A stretch of DNA of 5,979 bases from Deltaproteobacteria bacterium (GTDB lineage: Bacteria; Desulfobacterota; Binatia; UBA9968), in the NCBI GenBank assembly GCA_016183075.1, contig JACPFH010000306.1, positions 9,406 through 15,384 on the forward strand, read 5' to 3'. The notes under the pieces are model-generated. The model worked only from the letters and a program-made list of their open reading frames with translations, was not told the DNA's origin and ran no database searches. Positions 1-5,643 of the stretch are shown piece after piece (the first letter of the stretch is position 1; every line of letters begins with the position of its first letter). Made by a program: the position numbers and the translations under genes.

Positions 1-1
1 C

Positions 2-466
2 TCCGAGGTAACGGACAGGAAACTTCTATCCTGCGCAAGGAGCGCCGCTCGGGGAACAGAGGAGGCCTATCACCGGCTCTTTGGCCCCGGGGGAACCCTG
101 TCGCCACGAGAAGCCAGCTATTGCGGCTTTGAGGACCCGGGCCGACTCATGGCTGAGCTGGCGGCTTTTTATCATGCCTTTTCGTTCCAGCCGCGACGGG
201 AGGAGCCCTTTGACCATATATCCGTGGAGGCCGGTTTCGTCGGCTATCTGTTTTTGAAAGAGGCCTATGCCCGAATGCGGGGAGAATCGGAACCTGTCGA
301 GATCACGAAGAGCGCGAGAGCGCGCTTCACCGATGAACATGTGGGACGGTGCGCGCGCGGGATGATCGAGCGACCGAGCGGCGCTCCGCCGTACCTGCGC
401 AACGTTCTCGTGTGGCTGGCTGAAAAAGGGTCAGGACGCGGTAAAAGGGATGCCGGTTTGCCGTGA
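2..466 (+). CDS. TorD-family molybdoenzyme maturation chaperone (5' end outside window)
   Basis: The reading frame is open from base 2 to the TGA at 464-466, about 154 residues, and enters from the left edge, so the N-terminus is missing. It reads like the C-terminal two thirds of the TorD/DmsD/NarJ-type family (all-helical cytoplasmic chaperones, about 200 residues). Visible family features are AYHRLFGPGG followed by LSPREASY (family pattern: YxRLF.GPGG, then P.ES.Y), then FDHISVEAGFVGYL with KEAYA (family pattern: DH...E..F...L..EA), and finally FTDEHVGRCARGM (family pattern: F...H...W...F), followed by the closing helix PYLRNVLVWL. Known members bind the Tat signal or apo-form of a molybdopterin oxidoreductase and hold it until the cofactor is inserted. 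The client would be expected upstream, outside the window. The Met at 149 is internal to the conserved region and is not the start. The last 36 nt overlap the convergent oxidoreductase gene. Family assignment is fairly sure; the client is unknown. Confidence 0.8.
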   Translation, partial: SEVTDRKLLSCARSAARGTEEAYHRLFGPGGTLSPREASYCGFEDPGRLMAELAAFYHAFSFQPRREEPFDHISVEAGFVGYLFLKEAYARMRGESEPVEITKSARARFTDEHVGRCARGMIERPSGAPPYLRNVLVWLAEKGSGRGKRDAGLP

Positions 467-1531
467 GATGTCGAGCAAATCATTCACCACAGGCTTTATT
501 AAAGGGATGCCTTCCCTGCTTCGAACAGCCTCCGCTTCCCTCTCCGGATCGCCGGGGATCAGCGGCCCGCTGGTGCCGGGCGCAGGCTTGGTGCTTCTGA
601 ATACGTGAATCCATTCGTCGATCTGTTTCTTAAATTCCTCTTTGTCGATGAAGCCGTCGATTCGCATGGCGCCGAAGAAGTGGCCGATACCTTTGCCCAC
701 ACTGCGCGTCGGGATCTCTTGCCTTAGAGCGAAGGGGGGCGCGAAGGGACCCCAGTTGGCGCCGCTTAAAACACAGCACAAGATATCGACCATTGCGCCA
801 AGCGCATAGCCTTTGTGCCCTCCCGATTCCCTTTCAGAACCCAGGGGCAGCAGCGCGCCCCCATCGACCATCTTCTGAGGATCGATCGCCATACGGCCAT
901 TTTTATCGATAATCCAACCTCTCGGAAGGCGGCTCTTGTTCCGCAGCGCGATCTCTATCTTTCCGTAGGCCGCGGCGCTCGTGGCCATGTCGATGACGAT
1001 CGGAGGCTCCTTGTAGCCTGGGAATGCAACGGCGATTGGATTCGTTCCGAGCATTCTTTCCGCCCCCCACAATGGGGCGACGAGCTTCGTGGAATTGGTC
1101 ATGGCCCAGCCGATGAGATCTCTTTCCAGAGCCTTCAACGGATAGTAACCGGCGATGCCGAAATGGTTGGAATTGCACACGCTCACCCAGCCCGAGCCGT
1201 ATTTTTCCGCCTTCTCCATGGCGATCTCATTCGCCTTGGGTCCCACGACCAGGCCCAGGCCGTTGTCGCCATCGACGGCGGCCACGCTCGTCTTCTCGCG
1301 GACAATTTTGATATTGGGCTTGGAATTGATTCTCCCTAGAGTGAGCATATCGAAGTACGTATGCAGCCGCGCCACGCCATGGGAGTCAATGCCTCTTAAA
1401 TCGCTCCTGGCCAGCACATCCGCAGCCTGCTCGGCATCATCTTGCGGGATGCCGAAATGCAGGAACACCTTAGCTGAGAAATCTTTGAGGTACTCGGCGG
1501 AGAAAACGTGGAATTCTTGCTCTTCCGTCAT
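431..1531 (-). CDS. Ldh_2 family (malate/L-lactate/ureidoglycolate dehydrogenase-like) NAD(P)-dependent oxidoreductase
   Basis: The 366-residue product matches the usual length of the Ldh_2 superfamily (malate/L-sulfolactate/ureidoglycolate/delta1-piperideine-2-carboxylate reductases), cytosolic enzymes that interconvert 2-hydroxy or 2-amino/imino acids and 2-oxo acids using NAD(P)H. The family landmarks appear in order: LARSDLRGIDSHGVARL with the conserved His51, VDGDNGLG at about 87-94, the NSNHFGIAGYY segment with His123, MLGTNPIAVAFP at 160-171, VIDMATS at 179-185 and GGHKGYALGAMVDI at 237-250. All look intact. The exact substrate cannot be told from sequence, because the family is poorly predictable. 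The start is an ATG at 1529-1531; its Shine-Dalgarno is weak and falls in a small tandem repeat. The gene lies 30 nt downstream of the BON lipoprotein gene on the same strand, so co-transcription is possible. Its 3' end overlaps the TorD-family gene from the other strand by 36 nt. Confidence 0.9.
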   Translation of the reverse strand: MTEEQEFHVFSAEYLKDFSAKVFLHFGIPQDDAEQAADVLARSDLRGIDSHGVARLHTYFDMLTLGRINSKPNIKIVREKTSVAAVDGDNGLGLVVGPKANEIAMEKAEKYGSGWVSVCNSNHFGIAGYYPLKALERDLIGWAMTNSTKLVAPLWGAERMLGTNPIAVAFPGYKEPPIVIDMATSAAAYGKIEIALRNKSRLPRGWIIDKNGRMAIDPQKMVDGGALLPLGSERESGGHKGYALGAMVDILCCVLSGANWGPFAPPFALRQEIPTRSVGKGIGHFFGAMRIDGFIDKEEFKKQIDEWIHVFRSTKPAPGTSGPLIPGDPEREAEAVRSREGIPLIKPVVNDLLDISRQTGIPFTAS

Positions 1532-1538
1532 CAGCTTC

Positions 1539-1558
1539 GTTTCCGGCGGTTTCCGGCT
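1539..1558. repeat. Two-copy 10 nt tandem repeat before the Ldh_2 start
   Basis: GTTTCCGGCG at 1539-1548 is followed directly by GTTTCCGGCT at 1549-1558, nine of ten bases identical. It fills most of the 30 nt gap between the BON and Ldh_2 genes, covering the expected ribosome-binding position of Ldh_2. It may simply reflect slippage. Confidence 0.5.
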
Positions 1559-1561
1559 CCG

Positions 1562-1870
1562 TCATCTCTGGAGCTCAATATTATTGACGACATCCCTCAC
1601 TCCCTCCACCTGACGCGCGATCTCTTCAGCCCGGCCCCGCCATTCAGCGGTTTCGACCGTGCCGGTCAGGTAGACGACACGGTTGTTTGTGGTCACCTGA
1701 ACGCGGGTGAGGTTCGTGGCCCTATCCGCCACCAGCTTCGATTTGACCCACGTTGTGAGGGTCACGTCGTCGATGTTCCTTCCTAAGGTTTGCCCGGTCA
1801 GCGCCTGGCATCCGGTCAAAAGGGTGAGTAGCATCGCCAAAACCGCAAAACTCCTCATGGTTTGACGCAT
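1562..1870 (-). CDS. BON-domain outer-membrane/periplasmic lipoprotein
   Basis: This is a small protein of 102 residues from the ATG at 1868-1870. A basic start (MRQTMRS) is followed by a hydrophobic stretch and the lipobox LLTGC, giving Cys21 as the lipidated residue. Gln at +2 predicts outer-membrane sorting rather than retention in the inner membrane. Residues 34-101 form one BON domain: a DDVTLTTWVKSKL helix, the strand pair VQVTTNNRVVYLTGTV, and a helix-strand ending EIARQVEGVRDVVNNIEL. This is the same fold as in OsmY and DolP, which bind phospholipid or support envelope integrity. A GTG six nt upstream (1874-1876) is in frame, but it overlaps the AGAGG ribosome-binding site. That site is 5 nt from the ATG at 1870, so the ATG is preferred; another Met at 1858 has no good site. 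The Ldh_2 gene follows after 30 nt. The specific role is unknown. Confidence 0.85.
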   Translation of the reverse strand: MRQTMRSFAVLAMLLTLLTGCQALTGQTLGRNIDDVTLTTWVKSKLVADRATNLTRVQVTTNNRVVYLTGTVETAEWRGRAEEIARQVEGVRDVVNNIELQR

Positions 1871-1875
1871 AAGCA

Positions 1876-1880
1876 CCTCT
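1876..1880 (-). promoter_or_regulatory. Ribosome-binding site deciding the BON lipoprotein start
   Basis: On the minus strand this reads AGAGG and lies 5 nt before the ATG at 1870. It overlaps the alternative in-frame GTG at 1876, which rules that codon out as a likely start. Confidence 0.6.
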
Positions 1881-1922
1881 TTGTTTTAGCTACCACACTC
1901 GCCGACCCTCTAACAATAACTC

Positions 1923-1940
1923 ATCGGTGCCGTGCCCGAT
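1923..1940. promoter_or_regulatory. Small inverted repeat upstream of the -35 box, possible operator
   Basis: ATCGG and CCGAT arms are separated by 8 nt and end 6 nt before the -35 hexamer at 1947. An activator site or simple chance could explain it; five-base arms are weak evidence. Confidence 0.2.
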
Positions 1941-1946
1941 TTCAGT

Positions 1947-1975
1947 TTGACATGAGGGGATGCACCGGCTATTAT
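1947..1975 (+). promoter_or_regulatory. Near-consensus sigma70-type promoter of the secreted-protein gene
   Basis: The -35 hexamer TTGACA at 1947-1952 is a perfect match to consensus. A 17 nt spacer follows, then TATTAT at 1970-1975, five of six matches to the -10 consensus. Transcription would begin near 1982, giving a 5' leader of about 44 nt before the ATG at 2026. The strength predicted from consensus implies high expression in a housekeeping-sigma context. I base this on reading the hexamers only, and spacing and match quality make chance occurrence unlikely in GC-rich DNA. Confidence 0.75.
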
Positions 1976-2014
1976 CGCGCGCCGGATGCGCTGCAAACTC
2001 TGGAGATGGGAAAA

Positions 2015-2020
2015 GGGAGG
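2015..2020 (+). promoter_or_regulatory. Strong ribosome-binding site fixing the start at 2026
   Basis: GGGAGG lies 5 nt before the ATG at 2026. An in-frame ATG further upstream (1960) lies inside the promoter spacer and would not be transcribed, so 2026 is the start. Confidence 0.75.
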
Positions 2021-2025
2021 AAGCC

Positions 2026-2562
2026 ATGCGTAGTACATTCACAGCAGTGATAATCGGACTCGTTGGCCTCATTTCCTTGGGTCAACCGCCGTCCGCCGGA
2101 GCCTTTTCGGGAGAGATCTTCGAGATCACGGGAAGCGGGAAACTCTTTCACTTTGAGGCCCCGCCGACGCCGGGACAGAAAGCGCCGGTCACATCGGTCA
2201 AAGCGTCGGCCCTGGCGCCATGCATTACGGGCGGAGATGCAACCTGTACGGGTTTCCTCGAGCAGGATGCAGGCGGGAAGGCTTATGTCTATTTCGACAG
2301 CGACACTTCGTGGCGGATTGCAACAAACCCTGACGGTACTGACACGACAACCCTGACGGGCCTTGTCGCCGGCGACGGCTCCTTCATGATGTCGGGCAGG
2401 CACGAAATGTCCGAGACCGAGTTCACCATTCAGGGGAAGGTGAAGTTCCAAAAGGGGACGTTTACTCCGCTCTCGATGAATGGGAGCATCTCCGCGGTCA
2501 GCAACCTCACCTTGCATTACGGAACCGGAAAGGTCAAAACCGTCGGAGATAAGGTCAACTAA
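2026..2562 (+). CDS. Secreted or periplasmic protein of unknown function
   Basis: I do not recognise this 178-residue protein. It starts with a clear Sec signal peptide: MRSTF, a hydrophobic core TAVIIGLVGLISL, then a likely signal peptidase I site after SAGA (A26/F27). No lipobox Cys is present. The mature part of about 152 residues is rich in Gly, Thr and Ser, with alternating hydrophobics suggesting a beta-strand fold. Examples are KAYVYFDSDTSWRI at 85-98, FTIQGKVKFQKGTFTPLSM at 133-151 and LTLHYGTGKV at 161-170. The only two cysteines, C66 and C74, flank a Gly/Asp loop and could form a disulphide in the periplasm. The gene is monocistronic as far as visible, has a strong promoter and ribosome-binding site, and ends in tandem in-frame stops TAA TAG. 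Its product is probably an abundant envelope protein; no enzymatic motif is visible. Confidence 0.8.
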   Translation: MRSTFTAVIIGLVGLISLGQPPSAGAFSGEIFEITGSGKLFHFEAPPTPGQKAPVTSVKASALAPCITGGDATCTGFLEQDAGGKAYVYFDSDTSWRIATNPDGTDTTTLTGLVAGDGSFMMSGRHEMSETEFTIQGKVKFQKGTFTPLSMNGSISAVSNLTLHYGTGKVKTVGDKVN

Positions 2563-2750
2563 TAGAAACGTCTTCAGGCACGGTACATAGGACTTCGCGC
2601 AACTCCGATCAGGGGGTTCCGAAGGGAGCGTGGCTGGAGGCCGCGGACGTCCGATTACAGACGCTACAGATCATGGCATGAACCCATCGGCCGCGGCCGG
2701 AAGACGCGTCCCCGAGGAACGCAACCCCTAGTAAGTCGTTTGCACTAGCT
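2563..2750. other. Gene-free region between convergent genes
   Basis: This 188 nt stretch separates the ends of the secreted-protein gene and the permease gene. I find no convincing gene, RNA or T-tract terminator here. It contains a perfect 12 nt palindrome, CGGCCGCGGCCG, at 2688-2699. It also contains a weak hairpin formed by CTAGT (2728-2732) and ACTAG (2744-2748), just past the permease stop. Either could help transcription end in both directions, but neither has the U-tract of an intrinsic terminator. Confidence 0.5.
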
Positions 2751-3992
2751 TTACGGCCGGTCGCGCAGCGCGGTGGCCGGGTCGAGCCGCAACACGCGAT
2801 AGCCGGGGAGCACCAGCACGGCAACGGAGATCGCCAACACCCATGCCGCCGCGACGAACAGGTTGCCGGCGCGCACCACAGGATAAATGACACCCGTCCC
2901 TTCAAGGGCCCCGGGAAGATGAGCGCCAAGAGCGGAGAAGTCCACTCCGTGCCGCCCCAGCCACTGCCCGGTTACGGCCATCCCGCTTCCTATTCCGAGG
3001 ATAACTCCGGCAAGGGCCAGCAGTCCGACTTCGAGAACGAGGAGGGCAAAGACTGCGCGGGGCCGCATCCCAATAGCCATCAGAACCCCGAATTCCTTTC
3101 TCCGTTCGTAGACGGACATGGTTACCGTGTTAAAAATGCCGAGAGCCACGAGCGCAAAGAGAACCGCCGAGCGGACGAGTTCCATAACGCGCAGGACCTC
3201 CATCGCCTCGAGGACTTCGGGGGCCGCCTCTCGCCATGTCTGCACCCGCAGGCCGCGAAGGGCCGGCATTGCGGCAGCGCGAGCGGCAACTCGGGAAGCC
3301 TCTAAAGCATCCCGGAGTCGCGCGATCACTTCGGTGGCGTCGCCGGCAGGCAAGATCATCGAACGGGCCACCGAACGGGGGACGTAGGCCACCGCCGCAT
3401 CGAAGAAGGCCCCCCCCGTGCGAAAAATACCGACCACGCGGAACGCCTCTGCGACCAGCGCCCCGTCCTGACCTTCAACGAGCAAGCCGATTCGGTCGCC
3501 GAGGCTCACTCCAAGCCGGCGCGCCAGCTCCTGACCGACAACCATCGGCGGCGGATCCCCCGTAGCTCGGGGCGGAAGAAAACCGCCCTCAACCACCGCT
3601 CGGGGCAGCCGGGTGGTGGCCGACTCAGCATCGGGATCGACTCCAACCACGGCAACCCCTGCAGCGCCATGCGAGCTCTTGGCGAAACCTTCGAACCGGA
3701 TGCGCGGAGCGGCGGCGATAACCTCCGGGTCCGTGACGAGCACCCGAGCCACGCGGGCTCCATCCGCAATTCCTACGGCCGTCCTTTCGCTGCCCTCTCC
3801 CGGTCTGACAACCAGGTGTCCCACAGAAAGCCCGAGCCCGGCGTCCAGCCGTTGCGCGACATAGCCATCCTGCAGGCCTTTGAGTAAGACGAGCACGAAG
3901 AGGCCGCCCGCAATGGAGAGGACGGTCAGAAGAGAGCGGCGCGTGTTCCTGAGAACGTTGCGCGCGGCGAACCTGGCAAGGGTCAACGCCAC
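2751..3992 (-). CDS. FtsX/MacB/LolC-type ABC transporter permease
   Basis: The 413-residue integral inner-membrane protein has the standard four-helix architecture of the MacB/LolCDE superfamily. An N-terminal cytosolic stretch (ARNVLRNTRRS) precedes TM1 at about residues 20-38. A large periplasmic domain (MacB_PCD-like) spans about 42-270, including the family segment VVGQELARRLGVSLGD at 151-166. The FtsX domain follows, with three helices near 273-295, 311-340 and 376-398. The cytoplasmic coupling segment SVYERRKEFGVLMAIGMRP at 293-311 is characteristic, as is the C-terminal LRLDPATALRDRP. With one permease gene in the operon, a homodimer with two ATPase subunits is likely. The start is a GTG at 3990-3992 that overlaps the end of the LolA-like gene by 10 nt, consistent with translational coupling, although its own ribosome-binding site is weak. 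The substrate (lipoprotein, other amphiphile, or signal to a periplasmic partner) is not shown by sequence. Confidence 0.92.
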   Translation of the reverse strand: MALTLARFAARNVLRNTRRSLLTVLSIAGGLFVLVLLKGLQDGYVAQRLDAGLGLSVGHLVVRPGEGSERTAVGIADGARVARVLVTDPEVIAAAPRIRFEGFAKSSHGAAGVAVVGVDPDAESATTRLPRAVVEGGFLPPRATGDPPPMVVGQELARRLGVSLGDRIGLLVEGQDGALVAEAFRVVGIFRTGGAFFDAAVAYVPRSVARSMILPAGDATEVIARLRDALEASRVAARAAAMPALRGLRVQTWREAAPEVLEAMEVLRVMELVRSAVLFALVALGIFNTVTMSVYERRKEFGVLMAIGMRPRAVFALLVLEVGLLALAGVILGIGSGMAVTGQWLGRHGVDFSALGAHLPGALEGTGVIYPVVRAGNLFVAAAWVLAISVAVLVLPGYRVLRLDPATALRDRP

Positions 3993-4780
3993 TGGCGAAT
4001 GCGCTCTACGGTAAAGAGATCGTCGCCGACGGGCGGGTTACGCTCGAAGAAGCGGAAATCGAGACTGGATTCCCCACCGCCTGGACCAAACGTTCGCGCC
4101 TTCCAGCGAGCGGGGAGGGGAATCTCTCCGCTCCGTTCCACCGTGACCTCGCGCAAGACCTCCCCTCCCGCCGAGACGTATTCGAGTCGAACCGGGACGT
4201 GATCCGCGCGCGCGACCCAGAGCCGGACCTCCGCGTAAGGCGAAGATGAGGCGCGGGGAACAAGACGGAAGCGAAGACAGGCAAGCCCGTCCATGTTCTC
4301 CTCGCCGGCAAAGGTCACCGTAAATCTCGAGGACGGCGCCCCAAGGCTGAGAAGGTCGTCCACGGAGAAGTCACTGCCGAAAAGTCGATCGGCACCCATG
4401 GAGGCCGGCAAGTTCAGCAACAGGTCGGCGCGAGGAAAGAAGAGATAGATGCGACTGTCTCGCTTGAGCACAATCGTTCCCGCCTCCCGTGGAGAGCCAT
4501 CGAGGCGGAGCAGGGATCGCCTGCTGTCCCGGTAGTAGAGCCGGACAATCAGATTCCGGCTCACTCCCGGGCGACGAATAGAAAGGATCGCTACCGCGAA
4601 GAAAGGCCCCCCAAAAAGACGGGAGTGAAGCCCTGAAAAGACCGAGGCGGCGGCGCGATCCTCCGAGGAAACGGGAGTGGGGACCGGGGCGGCAAGAGCT
4701 GCCTCTTGCGGCCCTGCGCAGAGGCAAAGAGCAGCGGCACAGGTTACCGGCGCCGCAATGTGGGCAACGACTCGGCTCAA
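3983..4780 (-). CDS. LolA-like outer-membrane lipoprotein-sorting protein
   Basis: The 265-residue protein has an N-terminal hydrophobic segment ending AALA/AP, a probable signal peptidase I site after residue 30. None of C14, C19 or C21 sits in a proper lipobox. The mature part resembles the LolA-like family annotated as outer-membrane lipoprotein-sorting protein. Matching features are LIVRLYYRDSRRSLLRLD (77-94), a GTIVLKRDSRIYLFFP strand pair (101-116), and the characteristic MGADRLFGSDFSVDDL (128-143). CLRFRLVPR (168-176), EVRLWVARADHVPVRLEY (184-201) and VERIRQWR at the end also fit. These proteins form an incomplete beta-barrel that shields acyl chains. The start is TTG at 4778-4780, overlapping the ATPase stop as TTGA with AGAGGAG 5 nt upstream. 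Its position between ATPase and permease genes argues that it works with that transporter as periplasmic acceptor or partner. Its cargo is unknown. Confidence 0.85.
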   Translation of the reverse strand: MSRVVAHIAAPVTCAAALCLCAGPQEAALAAPVPTPVSSEDRAAASVFSGLHSRLFGGPFFAVAILSIRRPGVSRNLIVRLYYRDSRRSLLRLDGSPREAGTIVLKRDSRIYLFFPRADLLLNLPASMGADRLFGSDFSVDDLLSLGAPSSRFTVTFAGEENMDGLACLRFRLVPRASSSPYAEVRLWVARADHVPVRLEYVSAGGEVLREVTVERSGEIPLPARWKARTFGPGGGESSLDFRFFERNPPVGDDLFTVERIRQWR

Positions 4781-5466
4781 CCGTTCTCCTCTACGGCCCC
4801 GTCCTTAAGTCGGATCACCCGCCCGGCCGGCTTGATCATCCTCAGGTCGTGGCTCGCGATGACAGCCGCCATGCGCCGCTGCGCAACCAGCTCTTCCAGG
4901 AGCCCGAGCAGCGCCTCCGTGCCATCAGAGTCGAGGTGTGCCGTCGGCTCGTCGGCCACCAGAACCGCAGGGTCGCCGGCAACAGCGCGGGCGACTGCGA
5001 CGCGCTGTTGCTCCCCGCTCGATAGCGCGTCGGGAAAGCGGGAGGCCAGCCCGTCGATCCCCAGGTGGTTTAGCGTTGCCTTGACCCGTAGAGCCCGCTC
5101 CGCCGATGGCAGGCCGCGCAGCGCCAAGGGAAGGTCCACGTTCTCGGCCACGGTGAGAGCCGGGCTCAAGTTGTGATCAGAGAAGACAAGCCCAAGGCGA
5201 CGAAGTCGCAGTTCCGCCCGCTCTCCACGGGAGAGGCGGCTGACCTCGGTTCCTTCAATGAATATCTCGCCGGACGTGGGCGAATCTATGGCAGCAAGCA
5301 AATGAAGGAGTGTCGTCTTCCCCGAACCGGAAGGGCCCGCAACGATGACCATCTCGCCGGGGCGCACGGAAACGCTCATGTTGCGCACGGCTTCGACCGT
5401 TTGTCCTCCGCCCCGAACCATGAACCTGCGCGAAACCCCGCGCGCCTCGAGCACCGCCGCCGCCAT
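4777..5466 (-). CDS. ABC transporter ATP-binding protein of the LolD/MacB type
   Basis: The 229-residue cytoplasmic ATPase has the usual length for the LolD/MacB/FtsE-like family that partners FtsX-type permeases. In order: the A-loop region near residues 10-15, Walker A GPSGSGKTT at 44-52, LGLVFSDHNLSPALTVAENV at 91-110, signature LSSGEQQRVAVARA at 148-161, Walker B VLVADEP at 168-174 with catalytic Glu173, a D-loop AHLD at 176-179 and the switch His206 in ASHD. All catalytic residues look intact except the Q-loop: family members have Gln after VF (VFQ), but here residue 96 is Ser, codon TCT at 5179-5181. The ATG at 5464-5466 is supported by AAGGAG at 5479-5484, though the 12 nt spacing is long. 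It is the first gene of the operon; its TGA overlaps the next start codon. It should energise the permease encoded downstream. Confidence 0.93.
   Translation of the reverse strand: MAAAVLEARGVSRRFMVRGGGQTVEAVRNMSVSVRPGEMVIVAGPSGSGKTTLLHLLAAIDSPTSGEIFIEGTEVSRLSRGERAELRLRRLGLVFSDHNLSPALTVAENVDLPLALRGLPSAERALRVKATLNHLGIDGLASRFPDALSSGEQQRVAVARAVAGDPAVLVADEPTAHLDSDGTEALLGLLEELVAQRRMAAVIASHDLRMIKPAGRVIRLKDGAVEENG
4786..4792 (-). promoter_or_regulatory. Ribosome-binding site deciding the TTG start of the LolA-like gene
   Basis: AGAGGAG on the minus strand lies 5 nt before the TTG at 4780. It is inside the last codons of the ATPase gene, whose TGA overlaps the TTG. This supports TTG as the true start with coupled translation, and there is no ATG alternative that would keep the signal peptide. 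Confidence 0.7.
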
Positions 5467-5536
5467 AAAGCTTATCTACTCCTTCTGTACTTTGTCCCGA
5501 ATTTCTTGGGGAGGGTACCCGATCATGACGTGTTAT

Positions 5537-5565
5537 CTCATATCTGAAAGCGCTGCGTCCCTCAA
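5537..5565 (-). promoter_or_regulatory. Candidate sigma70-type promoter of the ABC operon
   Basis: On the minus strand, TTGAGG (5560-5565) is followed by a 17 nt spacer and TATGAG (5537-5542), each matching four of six consensus bases. Transcription would start near 5530, about 63 nt before the ATPase ATG. Correct spacing and position support it; the hexamers are mediocre. Confidence 0.4.
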
Positions 5566-5596
5566 GCTCTTATTGCTCTTCTATCTCATCAAGAGC
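5566..5596. repeat. Clustered direct and inverted hexamer repeats
   Basis: GCTCTT occurs at 5566-5571 and 5575-5580 with a 9 nt period. Its reverse complement AAGAGC is at 5591-5596 after a 10 nt loop, so the second copy can form a 6 bp hairpin. The cluster sits just upstream of the candidate minus-strand -35 box, where a regulator could bind. Chance is a fair alternative. Confidence 0.35.
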
Positions 5597-5638
5597 GCTC
5601 ATCTTGTTGTAGCCTGCCTCGTGTAGTAAGGTTTGGTT

Positions 5639-5643
5639 GGAGG
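5639..5643 (+). promoter_or_regulatory. Ribosome-binding site of msrB
   Basis: GGAGG lies 8 nt before the ATG at 5652. It fixes the start, which also gives a twin-arginine signal peptide directly at the N-terminus. Confidence 0.7.

Noticed and set aside
815..1339. Long + strand open frame opposite the Ldh_2 gene
   Set aside because: It is fully antisense to a gene with intact family motifs, and its translation has no recognisable domain.
1960..2025. Upstream in-frame ATG for the secreted protein at 1960
   Set aside because: It lies inside the promoter spacer, has no ribosome-binding site, and would bury the signal peptide behind 22 extra residues.
1972..2517. 181-residue minus-strand open frame opposite the secreted-protein gene
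   Set aside because: It is Arg-rich with low-complexity-like composition and is antisense to a gene with promoter, ribosome-binding site and signal peptide.
2563..2750. Possible tRNA or small RNA in the gene-free stretch
   Set aside because: GGGGGTTCC near 2611 hints at a T-loop, but no cloverleaf or acceptor stem can be assembled, and there is no terminator.
2609..2929. Minus-strand open frame across the permease 3' end
   Set aside because: It is an out-of-frame shadow of the permease with no start signal or domain.
3118..3565. Several + strand Arg/Pro-rich open frames opposite the permease
   Set aside because: They are typical GC-rich antisense shadows without family features.
4706..5176. 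+ strand Ser/Arg-rich open frame opposite the ATPase
   Set aside because: It is antisense to clear Walker and signature motifs.
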